NCBI RefSeq assembly: GCF_002583555.1
Contig: NZ_BEGX01000012.1
Coordinates: 1-63,640, forward strand
Origin: Pseudonocardia sp. N23
GTDB taxonomy: Bacteria; Actinomycetota; Actinomycetes; Mycobacteriales; Pseudonocardiaceae
Direction: 5' to 3'
DNA: 63,640 nucleotides
Positions 24,385-32,214 of this stretch are shown here, piece after piece. A model generated the notes under the pieces. That model made no database searches, had not been told where the DNA came from, and worked only from the letters and a program-made list of their open reading frames with translations. The position numbers and the translations under genes are program-made. Position 1 is the first letter of the stretch; each line of letters begins with the position of its first letter.

Positions 24385-25521
24385 ATGCCCGGCACACCCC
24401 TCGACCCGACCCCGCTGTCGTTCGCCTACTGGGTCCCCAACGTGAGCGGCGGGCTGGTCACCAGCACCGTCGAGCAGCGCACCGACTGGGGTTTCGACTA
24501 CAACCGCACACTCGCCCGGCTCGCCGAGAACAACGGCTTCGACTACGCGCTGAGCCAGGTCCGGTACATGGCCAGTTACGGCGCCGACCACCAGCACGAG
24601 TCGACGAGCTTCTCCCTCGCCCTGCTGCTGGCCACCGAGCGGCTCAAGGTCATCGCCGCCGTCCACCCCGGCCTGTGGCAGCCCGGCGTGCTGGCCAAGT
24701 GGGTCGCGACGGCCGACCACCTCTCCGGCGGGCGGGCCGCGGTCAACGTGGTGTCCGGCTGGTTCAAGGACGAGTTCACCGCGCTCGGCGAGCCCTGGCT
24801 CGAACACGACGAGCGCTACCGCCGCAGCGCCGAGTTCATCCAGGTCCTGCGCGAGATCTGGACCTCCGACGACGCGAACTTCGCGGGCGACTTCTACCGG
24901 CTGCACAACTTCGACCTCAAGCCCAAGCCCGTCGACGTGCCCGGCCGTCCGCACCCGGAGATCTTCCAGGGCGGCAACTCCACGGCAGCCCGGCGCAACG
25001 GCGGCCGCGTCTCCGACTGGTACTTCTCCAACGGCAAGGACTACGACGGCTTCACCGAGCAGGTCGCCGAGGTCACCGGACACGCCGCCGACGCCGGGCG
25101 CCTCGGCGCGGTCCGGTTCGGGCTCAACGGGTTCCTCATCGCCCGCGACACCGAGCGTGAGGCCCGCGACCAGCTGCGCGAGATCATCGAGGGCGCGAAC
25201 GTCGAGGCCGTCGAGGGCTTCCGCAACGCCGTGCAGCAGGCCGGCGCGTCGACCGGCGACAAGCGCGGGATGTGGGCGGACTCCTCCTTCGAGGACCTCG
25301 TCCAGTACAACGACGGCTTCCGCACCCAGCTCATCGGCACGCCGGAACAGATCGCCGACCGTGCGGTCGAGTACAAGCGCCGCGGCGCGAACCTGCTGCT
25401 CCTGGGCTTCCTGCACTTCCACGAGGAGGTCGAGTACTTCGGCCGCCACGTGCTGCCGATCATCCGGGAGAAGGAGGCGGAGCTCGTCGCGCGCGAGCCC
25501 GCCCTCGTCGCCGGGTCCTAG
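24385..25521 (+). CDS. sfnG: FMNH2-dependent dimethyl sulfone monooxygenase, SfnG-like
   Basis: A 378-residue luciferase-like monooxygenase of the SsuD/SfnG group, which releases sulfite or sulfinate from sulfones or alkanesulfonates using reduced FMN from a partner reductase. Family segments include FAYWVPNVSGGLVTS near the N-terminus, ATADHLSGGRAAVNVVSGWF, LKPKPVDVPGRPHPEIFQGG and the C-terminal LLLGFLHFHEEVEYFG. SfnG fits better than SsuD because of the FAYWVPNVSGG start and overall length. The ATG at 24385 is preceded by AGGAGAC. It is followed immediately (TAGATG) by the second leader peptide. Confidence 0.8.
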   Translation: MPGTPLDPTPLSFAYWVPNVSGGLVTSTVEQRTDWGFDYNRTLARLAENNGFDYALSQVRYMASYGADHQHESTSFSLALLLATERLKVIAAVHPGLWQPGVLAKWVATADHLSGGRAAVNVVSGWFKDEFTALGEPWLEHDERYRRSAEFIQVLREIWTSDDANFAGDFYRLHNFDLKPKPVDVPGRPHPEIFQGGNSTAARRNGGRVSDWYFSNGKDYDGFTEQVAEVTGHAADAGRLGAVRFGLNGFLIARDTEREARDQLREIIEGANVEAVEGFRNAVQQAGASTGDKRGMWADSSFEDLVQYNDGFRTQLIGTPEQIADRAVEYKRRGANLLLLGFLHFHEEVEYFGRHVLPIIREKEAELVAREPALVAGS

Positions 25522-25605
25522 ATGTCCTCGCCCCTCTCGGCGCTGCTCACCCGGCGCCGGCACATCGACCTCGCCCGCGCCGTGACGACGTCCTGTCGAC
25601 GCTGA
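25522..25605 (+). CDS. second cysteine-containing leader peptide
   Basis: A 27-codon ORF, MSSPLSALLTRRRHIDLARA followed by VTTSCRR. It shares RRRHIDL-x-R and the Cys-Arg end with the leader at 24241-24312. Its ATG directly follows the sfnG stop codon (TAGATG) and it ends 160 bases before the SfnB/DszC-like gene. A separate leader for the second gene suggests independent cysteine-responsive control of each sulfur gene. Confidence 0.8.
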   Translation: MSSPLSALLTRRRHIDLARAVTTSCRR

Positions 25606-25765
25606 GCACTCCCCTCACCCCACCCACTCCGCGTGCCTGCGTGCCCGCGCGGCGCCGAGCCCGCCTGCTCGGGTCGCCGGTGGCACGGACCCGGCCGCCC
25701 CAGCGCCCCGCTCCCGCGCGGGCCACCGGCACGCGTCCCTGTTCGACATCCTCGAAGGAACAGCC
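25606..25765 (+). other. possible attenuator region
   Basis: The 160 bases between the second leader peptide and the next gene are Pro/Arg-codon-like GC-rich sequence with several GC stems (for example GCGCGGCGCCGAGCCCGC around 25648) and no gene. A transcription attenuator or Rho-entry site would be expected here; I cannot fold it reliably by eye. Confidence 0.35.
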
Positions 25766-26995
25766 ATGACCACGCTCGACAACCGTCCCGCCACGATCGA
25801 CTGGACCACCCGGCCCGTCCCCGACTCGCCCGACGCCTGGCTCGCCCGCGCCCGCGAGGTCCGCGACGTGCTCGCCGTCGGCGCCGCCGCCCGCGACCGC
25901 GCCGGCGAGACGCCATACGACGAGATCGCCCTGCTCAAGGACTCCGGCCTCGTCACGCTGCTCGGCCCGGCCGCCCACGGCGGCGGCGGGCAGGAGTGGC
26001 CGACCGCCTACCGGGTCGTCCGCGAGATCGCCGCCGCCGACGGCTCCATCGGCCAGCTGCTCGGCTACCACTACCTGTGGAACTGGGCCGCCCGGCTCGT
26101 CGGCACACCCGAGCAGATCGAGGCCGTCGAGGCCGACGCCGCCCGCAACCGCTGGTTCTTCGGCGGCGCGGTCAACCCGCGGGACTCCGACGTCCGCATC
26201 CGCGACGAGGGCGACCGCATCGTCTTCAACGGGCGCAAGTCGTTCTCCACCGGCAGCAAGGTCTCCGACGTCACCGTCCTCGAAGGCGTCCTCGAGGGCA
26301 CCGACACCCACGTCTTCGCGATCGTGCCCAGCGATCAGCCGGGCATCACGTTCCACGACGACTGGGACAACATCGGCCAGCGGCTCACCGAGAGCGGCGG
26401 CGTCACGATCTCCGAGGTCGGCGTGCCGTGGGCGGCCGCGGCCGGGTTCGTCGGCAAGACGTTCCAGCCGCGGGTCTACAACACCCTGAACGTGCCGACG
26501 ATCCAGCTCGTGTTCGTCAGCTTCTACCTGGGCATCGCCCGCGGCGCGCTGGAGACGGCCACCGGCTACACCCGCACGCAGTCGCGGTCGTGGCTGCACG
26601 GCGGGCACGACCGCGCCGTCGACGAGCCCTACGTGCTGGACCTCTACGGCGACCTGGCGTCGAAGCTGTGGGCGGTCGAGGCGCTGGCCGACCAGGTCGC
26701 GCAGGAGGGCCTGGCCCTCCACCGCGACGCCTGGAACGTCACCGAGCAGCAGCGTGGCGAGCACGAGGTGCGGGTCGCGGCGGTGAAGGCGCGGGCCACC
26801 GACGTCGCGCTGGAGGTGACGAGCCGCATCCTGGAGGGCACCGGAGCGCGGTCGACCACCACCGAGCTGGGCCTGGACCGCTTCTGGCGCAACGTCCGCA
26901 CCCACACCCTGCACGACCCGGTGGCCTACAAGCGCCGCGAGGTCGGGGCGCACCTGCTGCGCGACGAGCTGCCCGAGCCGACCTGGTACTCCTGA
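25766..26995 (+). CDS. SfnB/DszC-like flavin-dependent sulfur acquisition oxidoreductase
   Basis: A 409-residue protein of the acyl-CoA dehydrogenase superfamily in the monooxygenase-like branch containing SfnB and dibenzothiophene monooxygenase DszC. It has LLGPAAHGGGGQEWPTAYRV, NGRKSFSTGSKVSDV and an HDDWDNIGQRLTESGG segment typical of the branch, and ends LPEPTWYS as SfnB-type proteins do. It lacks the acyl-CoA dehydrogenase EGT motif. ATG at 25766 with GAAGGAA upstream. Adjacent to sfnG and to Cys leaders, so a role in sulfur release from organosulfur compounds is likely; the substrate is unknown. Confidence 0.8.
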   Translation: MTTLDNRPATIDWTTRPVPDSPDAWLARAREVRDVLAVGAAARDRAGETPYDEIALLKDSGLVTLLGPAAHGGGGQEWPTAYRVVREIAAADGSIGQLLGYHYLWNWAARLVGTPEQIEAVEADAARNRWFFGGAVNPRDSDVRIRDEGDRIVFNGRKSFSTGSKVSDVTVLEGVLEGTDTHVFAIVPSDQPGITFHDDWDNIGQRLTESGGVTISEVGVPWAAAAGFVGKTFQPRVYNTLNVPTIQLVFVSFYLGIARGALETATGYTRTQSRSWLHGGHDRAVDEPYVLDLYGDLASKLWAVEALADQVAQEGLALHRDAWNVTEQQRGEHEVRVAAVKARATDVALEVTSRILEGTGARSTTTELGLDRFWRNVRTHTLHDPVAYKRREVGAHLLRDELPEPTWYS

Positions 26996-27035
26996 TCGGA
27001 CAGGCCCTGCCGGGCCGCTGACGAGCCACCGCGCT

Positions 27036-27072
27036 CCGCCGAGTTCGACGTCGGCTGTGCCGAACTCGGCGG
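27036..27072. terminator. hairpin between convergent genes
   Basis: CCGCCGAGTTCG and CGAACTCGGCGG form a perfect 12-bp stem with a 13-base loop between the SfnB-like gene and the TMEM165 gene. The outer CCGCCGAGT...ACTCGG arms also occur around the palindrome at 46798-46864. Confidence 0.75.
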
Positions 27073-27084
27073 GGTTCGGGGCTG

Positions 27085-28320
27085 TCAGCCCACCCGCACG
27101 CGGTCGCGCAGGCCCGGGGACTCCGCGGGCCGCAGCCGCGGCAGGAACCGCCCCGACCGCAGCACGTATCCGGCGTACGCGGCGCCGAACTGCGCCGCCA
27201 GCCGCGGCTCGCGCACCGCCCGCGCCTGGATCTGTACCGCGACGACGATCAGCACCATCGCCAGCACGCCCATCACGGTGGGCACCATCAGGAGCAGACC
27301 CGTCGTCGCGACCACCACGCCCGTCAGACCGGGGTAGCGGATGCGGGCGTGCAGGCCCTTCGCCGCGAAGCCGGGGCGACCCTGGGTCCGGCGGCCACAC
27401 GCCACGAGTGACGCCATCGCCGCCCGCCACAGGGCGAACCCGCCGAGGAACACACCCGCGCCCGCGACGGCGATGCCCGGGTCGCTGAACAGCGAGAGCG
27501 GCTGGATGACGTCGACGGCCACCAGCAGCGGCGCCGCGAGGCCGAGGACCGCGGCGACGGCCGAGAGCGCCCGCACCCACCAGGCCGCCGACCCGAAGCG
27601 CCGCGACGCCCCCAGCGTCGGACGCGCGGACGCGGCACGGCGGTAGCGCACCCCCAGGACGATCCCGGCGACGGCCAGTACCAGCGCGATCCAGCCCGCG
27701 GCGTGGTGGTCGAAGAACGCGCCGATCGGCTCACCGGTGAGCTCCTGGACCGCGTCGGCGGCGAGCCACACGCCGAACACGCCGAACAGGCCGGCCGCGC
27801 CGTAGCGGATCGTCCGCTCGGGCAGCCGCTTGCCCAGCTGCCTGCCGACGACGATGGCCAGCGCGTCGGCGACGACCATGCCCAGCGTCGAGCCGAGCCA
27901 CACCCCGAACCAGCCGTGCTGCGTGGCGAGCGTGATCGTCGCCAGCATCGTCTTGTCGCCGAGCTCGGCGAGGAAGAACGCGACGGTCACGGCCATGACG
28001 GCCGACCGGCCCACCCGGGACGCCTTGTTCTGCTCGTCCGCGCTCAGTGAGTCGCCGCGCAGCGTCCACGCGCCGAAGCCGAGGAAGGCGATCGCGGCGA
28101 CGAGCGCGATCCAGCCGGTCGGCATCGCCGCGCCGAGGCCGTGGCCGACGGCCACCGACACGAGGTGCACGACCGACGTGGCGACCGTGATGCCGATCAG
28201 GACCGGCGTCATCCTGAAGCGGGTGGCGAAGGTGAGGGCCATGAGCTGGGACTTGTCGCCCAGCTCGGCCACGAAGATCACACCGAAGCTGATCGCGGTC
28301 GCGACCAGGACGTCGTACAT
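27085..28320 (-). CDS. TMEM165/GDT1-family Mn2+ transporter fused to a C-terminal methyltransferase-like membrane domain
   Basis: A 411-residue membrane protein. Residues 1 to about 190 carry two copies of the GDT1 signature, VAELGDKSQLMAL and LAELGDKTMLATI, in six helices; bacterial members export Mn2+. After about 190 come further helices and a C-terminal module resembling isoprenylcysteine carboxyl methyltransferase/NnrU proteins (KGLHARIRYPGL, then REPRLAAQFGAAYAGYVLR and FLP). Typical bacterial GDT1 proteins are about 190-230 residues, so this is a fusion. ATG at 28320 with GAGGAG. The yybP-ykoY riboswitch upstream supports Mn2+ transport. Confidence 0.85.
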   Translation of the reverse strand: MYDVLVATAISFGVIFVAELGDKSQLMALTFATRFRMTPVLIGITVATSVVHLVSVAVGHGLGAAMPTGWIALVAAIAFLGFGAWTLRGDSLSADEQNKASRVGRSAVMAVTVAFFLAELGDKTMLATITLATQHGWFGVWLGSTLGMVVADALAIVVGRQLGKRLPERTIRYGAAGLFGVFGVWLAADAVQELTGEPIGAFFDHHAAGWIALVLAVAGIVLGVRYRRAASARPTLGASRRFGSAAWWVRALSAVAAVLGLAAPLLVAVDVIQPLSLFSDPGIAVAGAGVFLGGFALWRAAMASLVACGRRTQGRPGFAAKGLHARIRYPGLTGVVVATTGLLLMVPTVMGVLAMVLIVVAVQIQARAVREPRLAAQFGAAYAGYVLRSGRFLPRLRPAESPGLRDRVRVG

Positions 28321-28361
28321 CGAGAGCTCCTCGATCTCGTACCGGACCGAGGAAAGGAACT

Positions 28362-28391
28362 CTTCGATCCGATAACTCTGTCGGATCGAAG
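28362..28391 (-). terminator. riboswitch expression platform hairpin
   Basis: Perfect 11-bp stem CTTCGATCCGA/TCGGATCGAAG with an 8-base loop. Read on the minus strand, its 5' arm reuses the CCUUCG strand that closes aptamer helix P1, so the hairpin and the Mn2+-bound aptamer exclude each other. A TTCCTTTCC tract follows it, consistent with a terminator that forms without Mn2+. Confidence 0.7.
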
Positions 28392-28483
28392 GTCTCGCTC
28401 GCCTGTGACCAACAGGCCGTGCGGCCGGACCACTACAGCGTGATCAGTATGTCGACCGCGACGTTGGGAGCTACTCCCCTTCG
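28387..28483 (-). promoter_or_regulatory. yybP-ykoY manganese riboswitch aptamer
   Basis: On the minus strand, 160 to 65 bases before the transporter start, the RNA reads CGAAGGGGAGUAGC at its 5' side (28470-28483) and GAGCGAGACCUUCG at its 3' side (28387-28400). These are the two conserved Mn2+-binding loop strands of the yybP-ykoY class, closed by helix P1 (CGAAGG/CCUUCG). Internal hairpins separate them. This class activates Mn2+ exporters when Mn2+ is high, which fits the GDT1-type protein downstream. Confidence 0.85.
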
Positions 28484-28543
28484 CAGGTCGTCACGATACC
28501 GGCCGACCGTGCTGTGGATCTCTGCCAGTGGCCTGCGACACGC

Positions 28544-28984
28544 TCACGCGTTGCCGTACACCCGGGTGGGGGTGAGCAGGACGGCGGCGCGACGCTCGGC
28601 GCGCATCGTCGCGTCATAGCCGTCCCAGTCGTCGTGGGTCCCGCCCGCACCGACGAAAACCTCGCGCAGCAGCAGCCGCAGCCGCTCGTCGTCGACACCC
28701 TCGGCGGGGTCGTCCGGGCCGACGATCCGGCAGGCGCCCTCGATCGTCGCGTAGCGCCAGCCGGACCGGAACGTCAGCGCCGACGCCGGACGGGCGCGGA
28801 GGTTCGCGAGCTTCACCCGGCCGTAGGTCACGTATCCGACCACGGGATCCCCCGTCGTCGGATGGGCGATCGGGCCGGCGTTGACCAGCGAGGACGCGAC
28901 CGTCCCGTCGGCGCGTGTCACCGACACGACGGCGAGGTACGACTCGGTGGCGGCCAGCGCCCAGACGGCGTCGAGCGAGGTCAT
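28544..28984 (-). CDS. PPOX-class (F420/FMN-dependent) oxidoreductase, TIGR03618-like
   Basis: A 146-residue split-beta-barrel protein. Visible are SYLAVVSVTRADGTVASSLVNAG and YGRVKLANLRARPASALTFRSGW (given as motifs in parts), the pattern of pyridoxamine-phosphate-oxidase-fold proteins that in actinobacteria often bind F420. C-terminus contains DWDGYDATMRAERRAAVLLTP. Start is the ATG at 28984, where the family start MTSLDAVW lies; upstream in-frame sequence is not family-like. Divergent from the HtrA gene. Substrate unknown. Confidence 0.8.
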   Translation of the reverse strand: MTSLDAVWALAATESYLAVVSVTRADGTVASSLVNAGPIAHPTTGDPVVGYVTYGRVKLANLRARPASALTFRSGWRYATIEGACRIVGPDDPAEGVDDERLRLLLREVFVGAGGTHDDWDGYDATMRAERRAAVLLTPTRVYGNA

Positions 28985-29154
28985 GGAGTGGAAAGTAGTC
29001 CGCCGGGGACCTCTCCGGCGCCGTACCCGACACTCGCTTCGTGTCGAGCCATCCCTGACAGATGGGGCGTTCTCACCGAACCCGCACGGATTCACCCGTC
29101 ATTTCCCAGCGACCGCACAGGGACGTCTCAGCTTGGCCGTCCACAGTCGTCACC

Positions 29155-30786
29155 ATGACCGACGAGCAGCGGGGGTACGGCCGTCCCGACGGAGACGCCG
29201 ATCCGGCCGGTCGACCCCCGACCGAGCACACCTCCGCGCCGCCCACGGGCGAGCCGGCCACGCCCGACACCCCGGCCGCCGCCGGCGCCACCGACACATC
29301 GGGGACCGCCGACCGGCCCGCCGGCGACCCGCCGACCACGCAGTTCCCGGCCGCGTGGGGCACCCGCCCCACCGAGGGCCCCACCGCGGGTCCCGCCACC
29401 GGACCCGGCCACGACACCGGTGCCTGGCAGCGCCCGGCGTGGGGCGGCCACTACGGCACCCCCGGCCCCGGTGCGCCCGGCGCTGCGGGCGGGCCCGGTC
29501 ACGGCGCCCACGCCCAGCACCCAGGCGGAACCACGACGATGGCCGCACCCGCCCTCGCACCCCACCAGGACCAGCGCAAGAAGTCGCGTCCGATGGTCGG
29601 CATCGTCGCCGCCGCCCTCATCGCAGGCCTCGTCGGTGGCGGCGCCGGGTTCGGTGCCGCGTACGCGGTGCTCGACCACGGCGGCAGCGGCGTCACCCTG
29701 AGCAGCAGCCCCGCCAGCGCGTCCAACGCCGCCGCCACCAACGGCACCGTCGCCGCGGCGGCCGCGAAAGCGATGCCCTCGACCGTCGACATCCGGGTGG
29801 CCCTCGCGCAGGGCACCGCCGAGGGCAGCGGCGTCGTCCTCACCGCCGACGGCAACGTCCTCACCAACAACCACGTCGTCGCCGGCTCGAACGGGCAGAT
29901 CACCGTCACCCTCGCCGACGGCTCCCAGCACACCGCCAAGGTGGTCGGCACCTCGCCGAGCTACGACCTCGCCGTCATCAAGCTCGACGGCGTCTCCGGC
30001 CTCACCCCCGCGACGCTCGGCCGGACCGGCGACGTGCAGGTCGGCCAGCAGGTCGTCGCGATCGGGTCGCCGCAGGGCCTCACCGGCACCGTCACCACCG
30101 GCATCGTGAGCGCGCTCAACCGCACCGTCGCCGTCCAGGGCGAGGACGGCTCCGGCGTCGTCTACAACGGGCTGCAGACCGACGCCCCCATCAACCAGGG
30201 CAACTCCGGTGGCCCGCTGGTCAACCTCGACGGGCAGGTCGTCGGCATCAACTCCGCCATCGCGACCGCGCAGGGCTCCTCGGGCAGCGTCGGCCTCGGC
30301 TTCGCGATCCCGGTCGACCAGGCCAAGCGGGTCGCACAGGAGATCATCGACTCCGGGCACGCGACGAAGCCGGTGCTCGGTGTGCAGGGCTCGACCTCGG
30401 GTGGCTCGAGCTCGTCCGACCAGGGCGGTGCCACCATCGCGGCCGTGCAGGACGGCTCGCCTGCCGCGGCCGCCGGGCTGAAGGCCGGTGACGTCGTGAC
30501 CAAGGTCGGGAACGCCACCGTCGGCGACTTCTCCGACCTCGTCGCCCGCATCGGGGCCTACGCCCCCGGCGACAAGGTGACCCTGACGATCGGCACCGGC
30601 GACTCTGCCAGGACCGTCGACGTCACGCTCGGCAGCCAGGTCGACCAGGCCGCGACCACGAGCACCGGCGGCTCCGACCCCGGCGGCCCCGGTCGCTCGG
30701 GCGGCAACGGCTCGGGCGGATCCGGCGACTCCGGGAACCCGCTCAACCCGTTCGGCGGCAACCCCTTCGGCCGCGGCGGCAACTGA
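29155..30786 (+). CDS. HtrA/DegP-like membrane-anchored serine protease with PDZ domain
   Basis: A 543-residue trypsin-like S1C protease. Residues 1-142 form a Pro/Gly/Thr-rich cytoplasmic region; one membrane anchor lies at about 149-171; the protease domain follows with catalytic His240 (LTNNHVV), Asp271 (SYDLAVIKL) and Ser351 (INQGNSGGPL). A PDZ domain occupies about 400-495 (VLGVQGS..., PAAAAGLKAGDVV). A Gly/Ser/Asn-rich tail ends the chain. It would degrade or refold damaged extracytoplasmic proteins. Start at the ATG at 29155; the ribosome site is weak. Resembles mycobacterial PepD/HtrA proteins. Confidence 0.92.
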   Translation: MTDEQRGYGRPDGDADPAGRPPTEHTSAPPTGEPATPDTPAAAGATDTSGTADRPAGDPPTTQFPAAWGTRPTEGPTAGPATGPGHDTGAWQRPAWGGHYGTPGPGAPGAAGGPGHGAHAQHPGGTTTMAAPALAPHQDQRKKSRPMVGIVAAALIAGLVGGGAGFGAAYAVLDHGGSGVTLSSSPASASNAAATNGTVAAAAAKAMPSTVDIRVALAQGTAEGSGVVLTADGNVLTNNHVVAGSNGQITVTLADGSQHTAKVVGTSPSYDLAVIKLDGVSGLTPATLGRTGDVQVGQQVVAIGSPQGLTGTVTTGIVSALNRTVAVQGEDGSGVVYNGLQTDAPINQGNSGGPLVNLDGQVVGINSAIATAQGSSGSVGLGFAIPVDQAKRVAQEIIDSGHATKPVLGVQGSTSGGSSSSDQGGATIAAVQDGSPAAAAGLKAGDVVTKVGNATVGDFSDLVARIGAYAPGDKVTLTIGTGDSARTVDVTLGSQVDQAATTSTGGSDPGGPGRSGGNGSGGSGDSGNPLNPFGGNPFGRGGN

Positions 30787-30796
30787 CCCGCACTCC

Positions 30797-30830
30797 GACG
30801 GCGGCGGTCGTGGGGACGGCCGCCGCCGTC
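30797..30830. terminator. hairpin between HtrA and the CoA-transferase gene
   Basis: GACGGCGGCGG and CCGCCGCCGTC, an 11-bp perfect stem with a 12-base loop, between convergent genes. Confidence 0.75.
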
Positions 30831-30840
30831 GTTCACCCGG

Positions 30841-32010
30841 TCACGGATCCGCCAGCCACGCCCGCACCTCCGCCGAGTCGGCGCCGAGGGCGGGCGGGCT
30901 GCGTCGGTAGGTCGGCGGGGTCGCCGAGTAGCCGACAGGATTGCGGATCGACGGCACCGCCGTCGCCGGGTCGCCCGGCCACACCACCGGGTCGAGCCCC
31001 AGGTCCTCGGCCAGCGCGACGCCCTGCGCCACGTCGTTGATCGGGCCGCACGGCACCCCGGCCGCGGTGATCAGGTCGAACCACTCCGCCGCTCCACGCG
31101 CCGCGAGCTTCCCGATCATCAACGGCCGCAACGTCTCCCGGTTCGCGCTGCGGGCGCCGGCCGTCGCGAACCGCGGGTCGTCCGGCAGCTCCGGCAGGCC
31201 GATGACGTCGCACAGCTTGCGGAACTGGCCGTTGTTGGCGGCGATCACGATCAGCTCGCCGGCGCCGGTCGGCATCGGCTCGTACGGGTAGACGCTGGGG
31301 TGCTCGTTGCCCATCCGGGTCGGCACCACGCCACCCGCGACGACCGCCGACGTCTGGTTGACCAGGCACGACATCGCCACCGACAGCAGGTTCGTCTCCA
31401 CGTGCTGGCCCTCGCCGGTGGCGTCGCGGTGGCGCAGCGCCGCCAGGATCGCGACGCCCGCGTGCAGGCCCGTCATCACGTCGAACACCGCGGCACCCGC
31501 CCGCAGCGGCGTCCCGCCAGGCTCCCCGGTCACGCTCATGAACCCCGAGGTCGCCTGCACCAGCAGGTCGTAGCCCGGCAGGTGCGCCCCGCCGGTCGCG
31601 CCGAAACCGGTGATCGAGCAGTACACGACGTCCGGGTTCGCCGCGCGCACCGTCTCGTGGTCGAGGCCGAAGCGGACGAGGCCACCCGGTTTGAAGTTCT
31701 CCACCACCACGTCGGCCCGCGCAGCCAGCCGCCGCGCCACGTCGAGGTCGGCGGGGTCGGCGAAGTCCAGGACGACCGAGCGCTTGTTGCGGTTCGTCGA
31801 CAGGTAGTAGGTGGCGACACCGTCGCGCAGCGGGGGCTGCCAGGTGCGGGTGTCGTCGCCCTGCGGCCCCTCGACCTTGACCACGGTCGCGCCCAGGTCT
31901 CCCAGGACCATCGTCGCGTAGGGGCCCGCGAGGACCCGGGAGAAGTCCGCGACGACGATCCCGTCGAGCGGGCCCCCGGTCGGTCCGTCGAGATCGTCAG
32001 GCGCGCCCAC
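30841..32010 (-). CDS. class III CoA-transferase (CaiB/BaiF family)
   Basis: A 389-residue family III CoA-transferase that moves CoA between carboxylic acids through an aspartyl-CoA thioester. N-terminal VADFSRVLAGPYATMVLGDLGATVVKVE, then NRNKRSVVLDF, VVENFKPGGLVRFGLD, SITGFGATGG, and the MTGLHAGVAILAALRHRDATGEGQHV segment (in parts) are diagnostic. The catalytic Asp is expected in FDVMTGLH. Start at the GTG at 32010; a longer in-frame reading upstream is not family-like. Substrate pair unknown; the surrounding genes are unrelated. Confidence 0.88.
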   Translation of the reverse strand: MGAPDDLDGPTGGPLDGIVVADFSRVLAGPYATMVLGDLGATVVKVEGPQGDDTRTWQPPLRDGVATYYLSTNRNKRSVVLDFADPADLDVARRLAARADVVVENFKPGGLVRFGLDHETVRAANPDVVYCSITGFGATGGAHLPGYDLLVQATSGFMSVTGEPGGTPLRAGAAVFDVMTGLHAGVAILAALRHRDATGEGQHVETNLLSVAMSCLVNQTSAVVAGGVVPTRMGNEHPSVYPYEPMPTGAGELIVIAANNGQFRKLCDVIGLPELPDDPRFATAGARSANRETLRPLMIGKLAARGAAEWFDLITAAGVPCGPINDVAQGVALAEDLGLDPVVWPGDPATAVPSIRNPVGYSATPPTYRRSPPALGADSAEVRAWLADP

Positions 32011-32041
32011 GGGTCCGACCCTACGTCGACGTGCGGCGCCC

Positions 32042-32152
32042 TCAGAGCACCGGCGCCAGGACCGCCACGACGATCCCGGCGACGACCAGCGCCGCACCCA
32101 GCCGCGACCGGAACCGCTGCTTCCCGCGGACGCTGGGGCTCGGGTACCGCAC
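32042..32152 (-). CDS. possible 36-residue membrane peptide or transporter remnant
   Basis: A GTG-initiated short frame with a basic start (VRYPSPSVRGKQRFRSRLG) and one hydrophobic helix AALVVAGIVVAVLAPVL. The helix resembles the last transmembrane segment of small drug/metabolite transporters, so this could be the surviving end of one, or an independent small membrane protein. No ribosome site is evident. Confidence 0.3.
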   Translation of the reverse strand: MRYPSPSVRGKQRFRSRLGAALVVAGIVVAVLAPVL

Positions 32153-32158
32153 CCCGAT

Positions 32159-32193
32159 GTGTCACCAGCGCAGCCGGGCCGCACCGGTGACAC
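32159..32193 (-). terminator. hairpin downstream of the HSL-type esterase
   Basis: GTGTCACC (32159-32166) and GGTGACAC (32186-32193) form a perfect 8-bp stem with a 19-base loop, 22 bases past the esterase stop codon. Confidence 0.55.
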
Positions 32194-32214
32194 GTCCGGG
32201 GCGGTCCGGGTCCC

